Below, in pieces: positions 24,474 through 32,438 of a stretch of DNA of 64,000 nt. The notes beneath the pieces were generated by a model, which was given only the letters and a program-made list of their open reading frames with translations, ran no database searches and had not been told where the DNA came from. The position numbers were made by a program, and so were the translations under genes. Source of the DNA: UMGS1279 sp045540715 (GTDB lineage Bacteria > Bacillota > Clostridia > Oscillospirales > Acutalibacteraceae); contig JAZQHT010000004.1 in NCBI GenBank assembly GCA_045540715.1, positions 124,001 through 188,000 on the forward strand. Reading direction: 5' to 3'. Numbering within the stretch: the stretch's first letter is position 1; every line of letters begins with the position of its first letter.

Positions 24474-25655
24474 TTAACCTAACCACTTTCCTTGGCTTTT
24501 TAATGATGCTATTGTTTGATTGTGTTCGCGATAGGTGTTATTATAATAAAATTTATTATCGCTATCTGTTACAAAATAGGTGTAAGAAAAATTCTTTTCG
24601 GGATAAATCGCGGCTTTAATAGCTGCTAACGAGGGTGAACAAAGTGGACCCGGTGGCAAACCCTCAACCTTATTAGTGTCATATCTGCCGTCACCATAAG
24701 GGTATTCCATCGTAGGTGAAGAACCTAGTCTTTGTGGCTCGTCCCAAACTAAGCGGTTATAAAAAACTGCCGCTACTTTTGGCATTTCATCGACGGAAGC
24801 TGAAGCTTCAAGTTCAACAATAGAAGCCATTGTTAATACTTCGTGAAGGGTTTTATTATCGGCTTCAATTTGTTTTAGTAAATCTTCGGTTAATAGTTCT
24901 TCGGTACGTTTAAGCATCTTTCTAATTGCAGATTCTGCGCACTTTCTGGAATCATAATTATAAAATTCGTAAGTGTCCGGGAACAAATACCCTTCAAAAC
25001 GATAATACACCTTATCGGTTGGTATATCTTTTACAAAACTAATATCGTCATAATAGCCGTTACGCATTGCATCTTTAAAATCGGCTTTAGTGCAAACACC
25101 CTTTTCTTCTAAAATGCGCATTATATCATCTAAACTTGCGCGTTCTGGGATGGTTACTTTAACGGTTTCTGCTTTAGCACCGTTTTCTTGTAACATGGTT
25201 GCAATTTCTTTATATCCTAATTCATTAGAAAAGTTATATACGCCATACTTAAACTGTCCGCTTTTTCCACTTAATTTGCAATAAACCTTAAAAAGAAAAG
25301 CACTGTTAATTACGCCTTCTTTGTCTAAGGTTTCAGCAATTTCAGAAGCGCTTGTTCCTTGTTCAATATTTATTTCGTGCATTTCTTGATTTTTAAAGCG
25401 AATACCCATAAAATCAGAAATGAAATATAAAAATCCAATAGCAAACGCAACCGATAACACTACAACAATGCTAATTGTAATGATGGCATTTCTAATACGC
25501 CTTTTGCGCTTTTGAGCCAATCTTACACGTCTTTTTGTAATGTCTTCAGTTTTAGATTCAACATATTGCTCATTTGTAGCAATAGTGTTTAAAACTTTAT
25601 CTTGATTATTTAGATCGTTATTTATTTTTTCAAAATCTAAATTGTTATCAGACAT
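24474..25655 (-). CDS. mltG: Endolytic murein transglycosylase MltG
   Basis: 393 residues of the YceG-like family. A charged cytoplasmic N-terminus of about 60 residues (basic TKRRVRLAQKRKRRIR just before the membrane) leads to one TM helix (about 59-80). A LysM-like small subdomain (INIEQGTSASEIAETLDKEGVI) precedes the catalytic domain with RFEGYLFPDTYEF, the catalytic Glu in MASIVELEAS, and LGSSPTMEYPYG. It cuts nascent glycan strands and so sets strand length. Transcribed directly ahead of trhP, the order seen in Bacillus. Confidence 0.94.
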   Translation of the reverse strand: MSDNNLDFEKINNDLNNQDKVLNTIATNEQYVESKTEDITKRRVRLAQKRKRRIRNAIITISIVVVLSVAFAIGFLYFISDFMGIRFKNQEMHEINIEQGTSASEIAETLDKEGVINSAFLFKVYCKLSGKSGQFKYGVYNFSNELGYKEIATMLQENGAKAETVKVTIPERASLDDIMRILEEKGVCTKADFKDAMRNGYYDDISFVKDIPTDKVYYRFEGYLFPDTYEFYNYDSRKCAESAIRKMLKRTEELLTEDLLKQIEADNKTLHEVLTMASIVELEASASVDEMPKVAAVFYNRLVWDEPQRLGSSPTMEYPYGDGRYDTNKVEGLPPGPLCSPSLAAIKAAIYPEKNFSYTYFVTDSDNKFYYNNTYREHNQTIASLKSQGKWLG

Positions 25656-25727
25656 ATATAATCTCCTTGTAACAAAATAACCAAATATTCATAAGATATT
25701 AATGAAACTTAATAAGGAGTTGTTTTT

Positions 25728-25808
25728 ATGAATAATGGTTTATTTGGCAGTAACTGCACTTGGATTTTAGTGTTAATAATTGTATATCTTGGTTGCTGTA
25801 ATAAATAA
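25728..25808 (+). CDS. 26-residue hydrophobic, Cys-containing microprotein
   Basis: ATG at 25728 behind AAGGAG (25714-25719, 8-base spacing), stop TAA at 25806-25808. The peptide begins MNNGLFGSNCTWILVL, continues with a short hydrophobic stretch and ends GCCNK. Tiny proteins with an FGG/S-x-CTWI core and a Cys-rich end occur widely in Clostridia and resemble YjcZ-type spore or membrane microproteins; this is from memory and no function is established. A terminator-like hairpin follows at 25826-25847, and the gene is divergent from mltG, so it looks like a free-standing transcription unit. Confidence 0.65.
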   Translation: MNNGLFGSNCTWILVLIIVYLGCCNK

Positions 25809-25823
25809 TCAATTACATTGACT

Positions 25824-26435
25824 TTAAGGCCGCAATTTTGCGGTCTTTCTGTTTTTACTGGTGTTTCTAATCCACTCGTTAGTAACAACCGTTTCAACAG
25901 GGCGGTCGTATCTGCCGTGGTACATTTTAAGTCTAAAATCTTCAACGTAGCAAATACCAACAGCTGAGCCGTCGTAACGGGACATATATCGGTCGTAATA
26001 GCCTTTACCATAACCTAAGCGGTAGCCGTTTGCACTAAACATAAATGCAGGGACAAGCATAAGTGTATCGGTAAAATCTGTAACAACAGGTAAATTTTCG
26101 TTAGGTTCTAAAACAGAAAAGGTGCCGGGAGCTAAATCATCAAACGAAGTTATATAATGAAATTCCATTTGTCGTGTATATGGAATACATCTTGGCACTG
26201 CTACCCTTTTACCATCAGCCCAAGCATTTTTAATTATATTACGTGTATCAACCTCAATGGGTGTTGAAACGTAAACTAAAATTGTTTTTGCGGCTTTATA
26301 CTGATAAAGCTTACGAACTCTTTCTGCAATGGCGGCGTCCATAGAAATCTTTAATTCTTTATCTAGTTCTTTACGACGTTTTTTGCATTGTTCGCGCAAA
26401 TCAACCTTATATTTTCTTATATCTATATTTCGCAT
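25824..26435 (-). CDS. fthC: 5-formyltetrahydrofolate cyclo-ligase
   Basis: 203 residues. It converts 5-formyl-THF to 5,10-methenyl-THF with ATP, returning this storage folate to the active pool. Family markers: basic N-terminus RKYKVDLREQCKKRRKEL, the substrate loop VYVSTPIEVDTRNII, LVPAFMFSANGYRLGYGKGYYDRY (the signature GYGKGYYDR), and a C-terminal basic patch. It is last in the thyX-tmk-DJ-1-fthC unit and overlaps the DJ-1 gene by 13 bases. The link with ThyX is direct, since both use one-carbon folates. Confidence 0.93.
   Translation of the reverse strand: MRNIDIRKYKVDLREQCKKRRKELDKELKISMDAAIAERVRKLYQYKAAKTILVYVSTPIEVDTRNIIKNAWADGKRVAVPRCIPYTRQMEFHYITSFDDLAPGTFSVLEPNENLPVVTDFTDTLMLVPAFMFSANGYRLGYGKGYYDRYMSRYDGSAVGICYVEDFRLKMYHGRYDRPVETVVTNEWIRNTSKNRKTAKLRP
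25826..25847 (+). terminator. Terminator of the microprotein gene (overlaps fthC 3' end)
   Basis: AAGGCCGCAA and TTGCGGTCTT form a stem with one G-T pair, followed on the plus strand by TCTGTTTTT. It lies inside the last codons of the minus-strand fthC gene. Confidence 0.6.
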
Positions 26436-26971
26436 AAAATTGAATCCTTAACTTTTTGTGCTGCGTTTTTATCAACTAATTTTTCAATAATAGCTGCGGC
26501 AAATTGAATCGAGGTGCCTGCCCCTCTTGAAGTAATAATATTACCATCTACACAAACGGGTTCTGTTACAACCTTTGCGCCATATAGTAAATCTTCAAAA
26601 CCGGGATAACAGCAAGCGGATTTATCTTTTAAAATATTACGCCTTCCTAAAACTGAAGGAGCCGCACATATTGCCCCAATTAAAAGATTTTCACTTACAG
26701 CATAATCTAATAAGCCGCTAACAAATTCAGATTTATCTAAATTCAAAGTGCCGGGCATACCACCAGGTAAAATAACGGCTTCTAGGTTTTCAATATCGAA
26801 AATTTCATTATCTATCAAATCGCAAATAACGGTTATTCCGTGTGAACCGGTAACCTGTTTTTTGCCGTCTATACCTACCGATTTAACCGAAAGTTCGGCA
26901 CGTCTAAGTAAATCTAAAGTGCATAGTGCTTCGGTTTCTTCAAATCCATCTGCTAAAAGTAAAAAAATCAT
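26423..26971 (-). CDS. DJ-1/PfpI-family protein
   Basis: 182 residues. DJ-1/ThiJ fold: MIFLLLADGFEETEAL at the start (Glu of the catalytic dyad), AVILPGGMPGTLNL, the nucleophile elbow GAICAAPSVLGR with the reactive Cys at about residue 100, and GTSIQFAAAIIEKL at the C-terminus. Relatives (YajL, human DJ-1) have been linked to redox sensing, chaperone and disputed deglycase activities. Close spacing with tmk and fthC suggests cotranscription rather than a shared pathway. Confidence 0.9.
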   Translation of the reverse strand: MIFLLLADGFEETEALCTLDLLRRAELSVKSVGIDGKKQVTGSHGITVICDLIDNEIFDIENLEAVILPGGMPGTLNLDKSEFVSGLLDYAVSENLLIGAICAAPSVLGRRNILKDKSACCYPGFEDLLYGAKVVTEPVCVDGNIITSRGAGTSIQFAAAIIEKLVDKNAAQKVKDSILCEI

Positions 26972-27634
26972 TTATATCACTTTCTTAGTTAGGTTTAATA
27001 TTTCGTTTGCAATGTCGTCAATACTGCGAGCTTCACCGTCTTTAGCGCAATTAATAATTTGCCAACCTAATTTTTCTGCGGCAAAATATGCGGCTTTACG
27101 GCACATTTTTAAGTAATTAGCATTGCTTTCGTGAATATCGCGTTTAGATTCGTCCCCTTCGTATCTGTTAGATAAAAGTTTGTTAGAAACTTCTAAGGGC
27201 ATATCTAAAAAGAAAACAACGTCGGGTGACGGAATTTTAATCTTTTGATATTCTAAATCGTAAAGCCAATCTAAAAATTCTTCCCACTCGTCTTCGGGTA
27301 ATTTTGACATTTGGTGAATACAATTACTTGTGGTATATCTGCCAGAAAGCACAGTGCCACCATTATTATAATACTCGCCCCAATGAAGTTTAAAACTTGC
27401 ATAACGGTCTATTGCAAAGAATAAAGAAGCCGTATATGCACTAACGTCTTCGGGGTTGCTACCAAATTTACCCGATAAATACATTTTCACAGGTTCGCAA
27501 GATGGTTCTGAATATTCAGGAAAAGAAACGGTTCTAATATCTATCTTTTCGGCCTTTAGATTTTCTTCTAATTTAACAAGTTGAGTAGATTTACCGCTAC
27601 CATCTAAACCTTCTAAAACAATTAGTTTACCCAT
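26972..27634 (-). CDS. tmk: Thymidylate kinase
   Basis: 220 residues. Phosphorylates dTMP to dTDP. Walker A GLDGSGKST at about 9-17, VSFPEYSEPSCEPV with the dTMP-site region, RY at ALFFAIDRYASFK, VVFFLDMPLEV with the kinase Asp, and a lid region NRYEGDESKRDIHE. It directly follows thyX (5-base gap), so dTMP synthesis and phosphorylation are coupled. The lid differs from E. coli Tmk and fits the Clostridia type. Confidence 0.93.
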   Translation of the reverse strand: MGKLIVLEGLDGSGKSTQLVKLEENLKAEKIDIRTVSFPEYSEPSCEPVKMYLSGKFGSNPEDVSAYTASLFFAIDRYASFKLHWGEYYNNGGTVLSGRYTTSNCIHQMSKLPEDEWEEFLDWLYDLEYQKIKIPSPDVVFFLDMPLEVSNKLLSNRYEGDESKRDIHESNANYLKMCRKAAYFAAEKLGWQIINCAKDGEARSIDDIANEILNLTKKVI

Positions 27635-27639
27635 TTTTA

Positions 27640-28407
27640 TTATTTCCTTAAATTTTGATATTCTTCTCTTACTTCTTTGGCATGACCACAGCTCATTTTA
27701 CCTTCAGGACAAGCTCCGCTAAAGCATGGTGGTCCCGACTTTTTAAAGATATTTGGTGCTACTTGTAACACAAGTTCTAACATTTGTTTAGCAACTTCTC
27801 TAATCTCCCATTGTGCGCGATTGCAACAACGATGTTTAAAGAAATTCTGCAAACTTCTTGCGTTCATAGTAACAATCATTTTAGTATCACAAGCATTTGG
27901 TAAAACGAAACGAGCGTCTTCAATTGCCTGCTTTTCTGCAGAACGCTTTGCCGATTTTTCATCTAAACCGTTATCTATAAAGGTTTGATAATGTTTTGCT
28001 TCTAAAATGTCGCTAAGTTTTTTATAAGTATTGGCTGCATATTGCATGGCTTCGTTATAAATATCTAATGCTTCTTTATTAGCGGCAATTTCAGGTGGGG
28101 TTACAAATTCCATATTATGTTCTTTAACGTAACGTTGACTTTGAACGGAATAAGAGGCAATTCTATGACGGGTAATTTGTGCAAGTAAAGCACGAGAAAC
28201 CCCTTCGATACCAAAAGTAAAGACTGCGTGTTCTATTGGACTTTCATGTCCAATTTCTGCAAGCATATTTACAAAACTTGCAGTTTTTTCTTCTGTTAGA
28301 CCATCGCGAACAGTATCAATATCGCTTTGTGCATAACAAAGTTTTGCAGCTGATGCTACGTTTTTTTCAGGTTCAGGTGTATATGCTAGTAGAGTAACTT
28401 TTGCCAT
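27640..28407 (-). CDS. thyX: FAD-dependent thymidylate synthase ThyX
   Basis: 255 residues. Makes dTMP from dUMP using 5,10-methylene-THF and reduced flavin. The ThyX signature RHRxxSYxxxSxRY is present as RHRIASYSVQSQRY, preceded by ESPIEHAVFTFGIEGVSRALLAQ. A C-terminal KHRCCNRAQWEIREVAKQM carries the conserved substrate-binding Arg residues. The Cys-rich tail (CFSGACPEGKMSCGH) is an addition seen in Clostridia and may bind metal. First gene of the operon, with a consensus promoter 31-60 bases upstream of its start. Confidence 0.95.
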   Translation of the reverse strand: MAKVTLLAYTPEPEKNVASAAKLCYAQSDIDTVRDGLTEEKTASFVNMLAEIGHESPIEHAVFTFGIEGVSRALLAQITRHRIASYSVQSQRYVKEHNMEFVTPPEIAANKEALDIYNEAMQYAANTYKKLSDILEAKHYQTFIDNGLDEKSAKRSAEKQAIEDARFVLPNACDTKMIVTMNARSLQNFFKHRCCNRAQWEIREVAKQMLELVLQVAPNIFKKSGPPCFSGACPEGKMSCGHAKEVREEYQNLRK

Positions 28408-28437
28408 AATAATTCACTCCCCATTATAATTAATTTA

Positions 28438-28466
28438 ATTATATCAAAAACTTATATATATATCAA
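28438..28466 (-). promoter_or_regulatory. Promoter of the thyX operon
   Basis: Minus strand TTGATA (28466-28461), 17-bp spacer, TATAAT (28443-28438), about 25 bases ahead of the thyX ribosome-binding site. Confidence 0.8.
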
Positions 28467-28567
28467 TTAAAAAAATGGTCGAATTCTAAAAAAATTTTAA
28501 AAAAACTATTTAAAAAAATAAAATTTCGTGTTATTATATCTTTAGCAATCGTTTAGGAGGGGTAATT

Positions 28568-29707
28568 TTGGCAGATCATTTTAAACATTTGCCCTACGGT
28601 GAACTTGCAGTTATAAGCATGCGCGGCTGTGAAGACATTTGCAGTAGGGTTGACTACTATCTTACACAGTGGAGAGATTTACCAAAAAATGAATCTTTTG
28701 TAATTCCGGCTTCTTGCCCACGTTTTGGAACGGGCGAAAGCAAAGGCGTATTAAATCACACGGCACGCGGACTTGACGCATATATTATTTGCGACTGTTT
28801 TAACTACGGCGTAACCTATGAAATGTATGGTAAAACCGTTCCGATGAGCCCTGACGACCATTTTCAAGATTTAAAGAGAATTATTTCTACAATGGGTTCT
28901 AAAGCTAGAAGAATTACAGTTATTATGCCAATGCTTTACGAAGGAAGACAGCACAAAAGAAGCACTCGCGAATCACTCGATTGTGCTATGGCATTACAAG
29001 AACTTGTAAACATGGGTGTTCACAATATTATTACCTTTGACGCTCACGATCCACGCGTATCTAACGCTATACCCCTTGACGGATTTGATAACGTTCGTTC
29101 GACCTACCAAATGATTAAAGCAATCGTGCGTGACGTGCCTGATATTAAACTTGACCGCGAACACACTATGATTATTTCGCCTGATGAAGGCGGTGTTAGC
29201 AGATGTATTTATTATTCATCTGTTTTGGGTTTAGAAATGGGTATGTTCTATAAACGCCGTAACTATTCTGTAATTGTTAACGGCAAAAACCCAATTGAAG
29301 CTCACGAATTTTTAGGAAACGATATTAACGGTAAAGACGTTATTGTTGTTGACGATATGATTTCTTCGGGTGAATCAACCTTTGATATTGCCGTTCAATT
29401 AAAAGAACGCGGTGCAAAAAGAATCTTCGTGTTCTCTACTTTTGGACTATTCGTTGAAGGACTCGAAAAGTTTGACGAGTATCATAAAAAAGGATATATT
29501 GAAAAGGTGTTTACCACCAACCTTATTTACAACCCACCTGAACTACTAGAAAAACCTTGGTATTCTAACGTTAATATGTCAAAATTTATTGCTTATATAA
29601 TTGACAGATTAAACTATGACAATTCTATTAGCAGCCTACTTAACCCAATTGACAGAATTAACAATTTCCTTATTAAAAAAGGTTTTAAAGAAGAACCAAA
29701 AGAATAA
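28568..29707 (+). CDS. prs: Divergent ribose-phosphate pyrophosphokinase
   Basis: 379 residues from a TTG start behind an excellent AGGAGGGG site. It resembles PRPP synthetase: PMLYEGRQHKRSTRESLDCAMALQEL (canonical YARQDRK-type region), TFDAHDPRVSNAIPLDGF (the ribose-5-phosphate/catalytic His region), YKRRNYS (flexible-loop KRR), and VIVVDDMISSGES (the PRPP loop, where standard enzymes read DDMIDTAGT). It makes PRPP from ribose-5-phosphate and ATP for nucleotide, His and Trp synthesis. It is about 60 residues longer than typical Prs, with an altered N-terminus. It could be a second, specialised isozyme. Confidence 0.85.
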   Translation: MADHFKHLPYGELAVISMRGCEDICSRVDYYLTQWRDLPKNESFVIPASCPRFGTGESKGVLNHTARGLDAYIICDCFNYGVTYEMYGKTVPMSPDDHFQDLKRIISTMGSKARRITVIMPMLYEGRQHKRSTRESLDCAMALQELVNMGVHNIITFDAHDPRVSNAIPLDGFDNVRSTYQMIKAIVRDVPDIKLDREHTMIISPDEGGVSRCIYYSSVLGLEMGMFYKRRNYSVIVNGKNPIEAHEFLGNDINGKDVIVVDDMISSGESTFDIAVQLKERGAKRIFVFSTFGLFVEGLEKFDEYHKKGYIEKVFTTNLIYNPPELLEKPWYSNVNMSKFIAYIIDRLNYDNSISSLLNPIDRINNFLIKKGFKEEPKE

Positions 29708-29718
29708 AATTAAAATAA

Positions 29719-29743
29719 AAGGCAGAGCTTAAAGCTCTGCCTT
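29719..29743. terminator. Bidirectional terminator between prs and rhaB
   Basis: AAGGCAGAGCTT and AAGCTCTGCCTT form a near-perfect hairpin between two convergent genes, with T-rich flanks on both strands. Confidence 0.88.
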
Positions 29744-29747
29744 GTTT

Positions 29748-31220
29748 TTATTTGCATAAATATTTTTTGAAGGTTTCGTAAGCGTTGTTAAAGCCTTCTG
29801 CTTCTTTTGAATCATAGTCTTTAATTTCAAAACTGTTTAAAACAATTTTTCTGCCTTCGTCTAAATCTTTAATAAGACCTAGCGCTATTAACTGAACTAA
29901 TACGTTACCGGTAACCGTTGCTTCAACCGGACCTGCCTTAACGGGTCTTGCACAAGCATCGGCAGTCATTTGACATAAAAGACCGTCTTTAATGCCGCCG
30001 CCAATCATATGAATAAACTCATATTTTTTGCCTGTAATATTTTCTAAAATTTCAATTGCGTATTTATATTTAAGTGCTAAACTTTGATAAATACAACGCA
30101 AAATTTCGCCCATTGTTTGTGGAACGTATTGACCTGTACGCTTACAATATTCTTGAACACGTTTGGGCATATTACCGGGTGTTACAAAATCGGGGGCGTC
30201 GGGATCAATAAAGCACTTAAAAGCTTCTGCTTCTTTTGCGGCTTTTTCCATTTCGTCAAAAGATACGTCTAAACCTTGGCGCTTCCACTCGTTACGAGAT
30301 TGTTGAATAAGCCATAGACCCATAATGTTTTTTAAATAACGGATTTTGCCATCTGAAGCACCTTCGTTAGTATAGGCTGCAAGACAAGAATCTTCAGTTA
30401 AAATTGGTTCGTCAATTACTGTGCCAAATAGTGACCAAGTACCGCAACTAATATAGCAATAATCTTTATTTAAGGTTGGTACTGCAGCAACTGCTGAAGC
30501 CGTATCGTGTGTTGCAACCGCAAAAACGGGAACCTTTTCACAGTGAAGTTCTTCGCAAATTTCATCGCTTAACATACCGTAACTTTCACCGGGACGAATC
30601 ATTTTAGCGAATAAATCTTTTTTAACATTCAAAATTTCTAAAAGTTCGGTATCAATCATTTGAGTTTTTGCATCTAATAAATCGGTTGTAGATGCATCGG
30701 TATATTCAGTGCGCATCTCCCCTGTTAAAAAGTAAGCAAATAAGTCGGGTATTAAAAGAGCTTTATCTGCCATATCTAAAATTTCGGGAGTGTTTAATTT
30801 TAATTTCATTAACTGATAAACAGTATTAAATTCTAAAAACTGAATACCGGTTCTTGCATATAAATCGGTTTTAGAAATTAACTTTTGAACCTCTTTATAC
30901 ATACCAACGTTACCTGGGTCACGATAATTATATGGGCAACCAAGCAGATTGCCTTGTTTATCTATAAGACCAAAGTCAACACCCCAAGTATCAATACCAA
31001 TGCAATCAAAGCCGCCATTTAAAGTGGCTTTAGTAATACCCTGCTTAATTTCATGAAATAGTCTTAAAATATCCCAGTAAAGTCTTCCGTGAATTGTTAC
31101 GGGATCGTTAGAAAAACGATGAATTTCTTCCATATTGAGTTTACCGTTTTCTAAAGTGCAAATCATAGCACGTCCGCTAGAAGCACCAAAGTCAAATGCT
31201 AAAATTCTTTTATTTTCCAT
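29748..31220 (-). CDS. rhaB: Rhamnulokinase
   Basis: 490 residues of the FGGY kinase family. AFDFGASSGRAMI near the N-terminus is the RhaB form of phosphate motif 1; IGIDTWGVDFGLID, ATHDTASAVAAVP, YISCGTWSLFGTVI and FIHMIGGGIKDGLLCQMTAD follow in the expected order. It phosphorylates L-rhamnulose to its 1-phosphate. The rhamnose isomerase and aldolase genes are not in this window, so the pathway must be completed elsewhere or the kinase acts on a related ketose. It stands alone between terminators. Confidence 0.92.
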   Translation of the reverse strand: MENKRILAFDFGASSGRAMICTLENGKLNMEEIHRFSNDPVTIHGRLYWDILRLFHEIKQGITKATLNGGFDCIGIDTWGVDFGLIDKQGNLLGCPYNYRDPGNVGMYKEVQKLISKTDLYARTGIQFLEFNTVYQLMKLKLNTPEILDMADKALLIPDLFAYFLTGEMRTEYTDASTTDLLDAKTQMIDTELLEILNVKKDLFAKMIRPGESYGMLSDEICEELHCEKVPVFAVATHDTASAVAAVPTLNKDYCYISCGTWSLFGTVIDEPILTEDSCLAAYTNEGASDGKIRYLKNIMGLWLIQQSRNEWKRQGLDVSFDEMEKAAKEAEAFKCFIDPDAPDFVTPGNMPKRVQEYCKRTGQYVPQTMGEILRCIYQSLALKYKYAIEILENITGKKYEFIHMIGGGIKDGLLCQMTADACARPVKAGPVEATVTGNVLVQLIALGLIKDLDEGRKIVLNSFEIKDYDSKEAEGFNNAYETFKKYLCK

Positions 31221-31298
31221 ATTTTTACCTCTCTAAAAAAGAATAATATACTTTTATTGTGCGCAAAATATAATTGAAACATTAAAGGAGTTGAAAAA

Positions 31299-31520
31299 AT
31301 GTTAGATAAAATTTGTTTAGTGCTTACAATTATTGGTGCGCTTAATTGGGGCAGCATAGGACTATTTCAATTTGATATAGTTGCCGCACTTTTTGGTGGC
31401 TCTGCTTCAATAATAAGCAGAATTATTTACACAGTAATTGCTCTTGCAGGTATTTGGTGCATTTCATTACTATTTAGAAAAGATGATGCACACGACCATC
31501 AAGTAGCAGATCATATGTAA
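31299..31520 (+). CDS. DUF378 small membrane protein
   Basis: 73 residues with two hydrophobic helices. The sequence LTIIGALNWGSIGLFQFDIVAALF is the DUF378 signature (Bacillus YuzA family), and the second helix is IIYTVIALAGIW. The His/Asp-rich tail (DDAHDHQVADHM) is an addition that could bind metal, which is speculative. Function unknown. AAAGGAG precedes the ATG. It sits alone between rhaB (divergent) and a terminator. Confidence 0.88.
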   Translation: MLDKICLVLTIIGALNWGSIGLFQFDIVAALFGGSASIISRIIYTVIALAGIWCISLLFRKDDAHDHQVADHM

Positions 31521-31529
31521 ATAATTTAC

Positions 31530-31548
31530 AAGGTCGCTTATGCGGCCT
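31530..31548. terminator. Terminator of the DUF378 gene and of the opposing ygiQ unit
   Basis: AAGGTCGC-TTAT-GCGGCCTT stem-loop followed by TTTTATTTTT on the plus strand; it lies between two convergent genes. Confidence 0.75.
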
Positions 31549-31550
31549 TT

Positions 31551-32438
31551 TTATTTTTCTGTTACAACCTTTATTTCATCATTAAAATAAAATGTTATAT
31601 CGCCATTAATATCTGTACGATAAAGGTTATACCTTTTACTTAACGAATCAAAATCGTTTTGAATATTAGAATCATTATAATAAGCCGAAGATGAAACCAA
31701 GTATTTTGCTCCAACGTCTTTAAAATAATTGTAATTCCAACCAAAACTATCAGAAAAACCGGGTAATAACAAAATATCCGTTTTAAATAATTTATTTTTC
31801 TTATACTGCTCAAAAATTATATCATCACTAAAATTACCGCCCAAAACCAATGAGTGCTTACCATCAGTAATTTGATATAGCACTGCCCTGCCGCTACTAC
31901 TTAAGGCTTTATGATAATAATATATTGGCTTTAAAGAAAAATTTCCCAAAACATAGGTTTTATTTAATTCTACAATTTCACAATTTAAAGAATTGAGTTT
32001 GTCTTTAACAATAAGTGCTGTTGGAGAATTGTTTAAAACATAATCGTCAAAATTGGGTGTTATTACTTTATCAATTGTAACCATATCACAAAGCGCCATA
32101 AATCCGCCTAAATGATATTCATCGGTAATTGTTATAAAAGCATAATCAATTTTGGTTATTCTATACTTTCTAATGGCTTTTATTAGCGAATTGCCGCCAT
32201 CTTTTACCCCACCAAAATTTATTATTGCGGTTTTATCTCCACTTTGAATTATTGCACAGTTACCATCTTGAACGTCAACAAAGATTACTTTATTTTGACC
32301 ATTAGTATCATAAGTAAAAAGTAATTTTTCTTTTAAAGAATCAACAACGCCGCAACTTTCCAAAATAAAAACAATTAAGCCTATAACTACCGTGGCTATA
32401 GATAAAATAATTATTTTCTTCTTTTTTGGGGAGTCCAT
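31551..32438 (-). CDS. Metallo-beta-lactamase-fold protein related to the ComEC C-domain, metal site degenerate
   Basis: 295 residues. One N-terminal TM helix (about 9-27) then an extracytoplasmic MBL-like domain resembling the ComEC/Rec2 C-terminal nuclease-like domain: VIFVDVQDGNCAII (family DVGQGD), AIINFGG (LIDTG), YAFITITDEYHLGG (family LTHxDxDHxGG), HSLVLGGNFSDD. The key motif has lost its first His and one Asp (I-T-D-E-Y-H instead of H-x-D-x-D-H), so normal two-metal catalysis looks unlikely. It overlaps the ygiQ gene by 28 bases. It may be a pseudoenzyme with a binding role, or use a different metal set. Confidence 0.75.
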   Translation of the reverse strand: MDSPKKKKIIILSIATVVIGLIVFILESCGVVDSLKEKLLFTYDTNGQNKVIFVDVQDGNCAIIQSGDKTAIINFGGVKDGGNSLIKAIRKYRITKIDYAFITITDEYHLGGFMALCDMVTIDKVITPNFDDYVLNNSPTALIVKDKLNSLNCEIVELNKTYVLGNFSLKPIYYYHKALSSSGRAVLYQITDGKHSLVLGGNFSDDIIFEQYKKNKLFKTDILLLPGFSDSFGWNYNYFKDVGAKYLVSSSAYYNDSNIQNDFDSLSKRYNLYRTDINGDITFYFNDEIKVVTEK

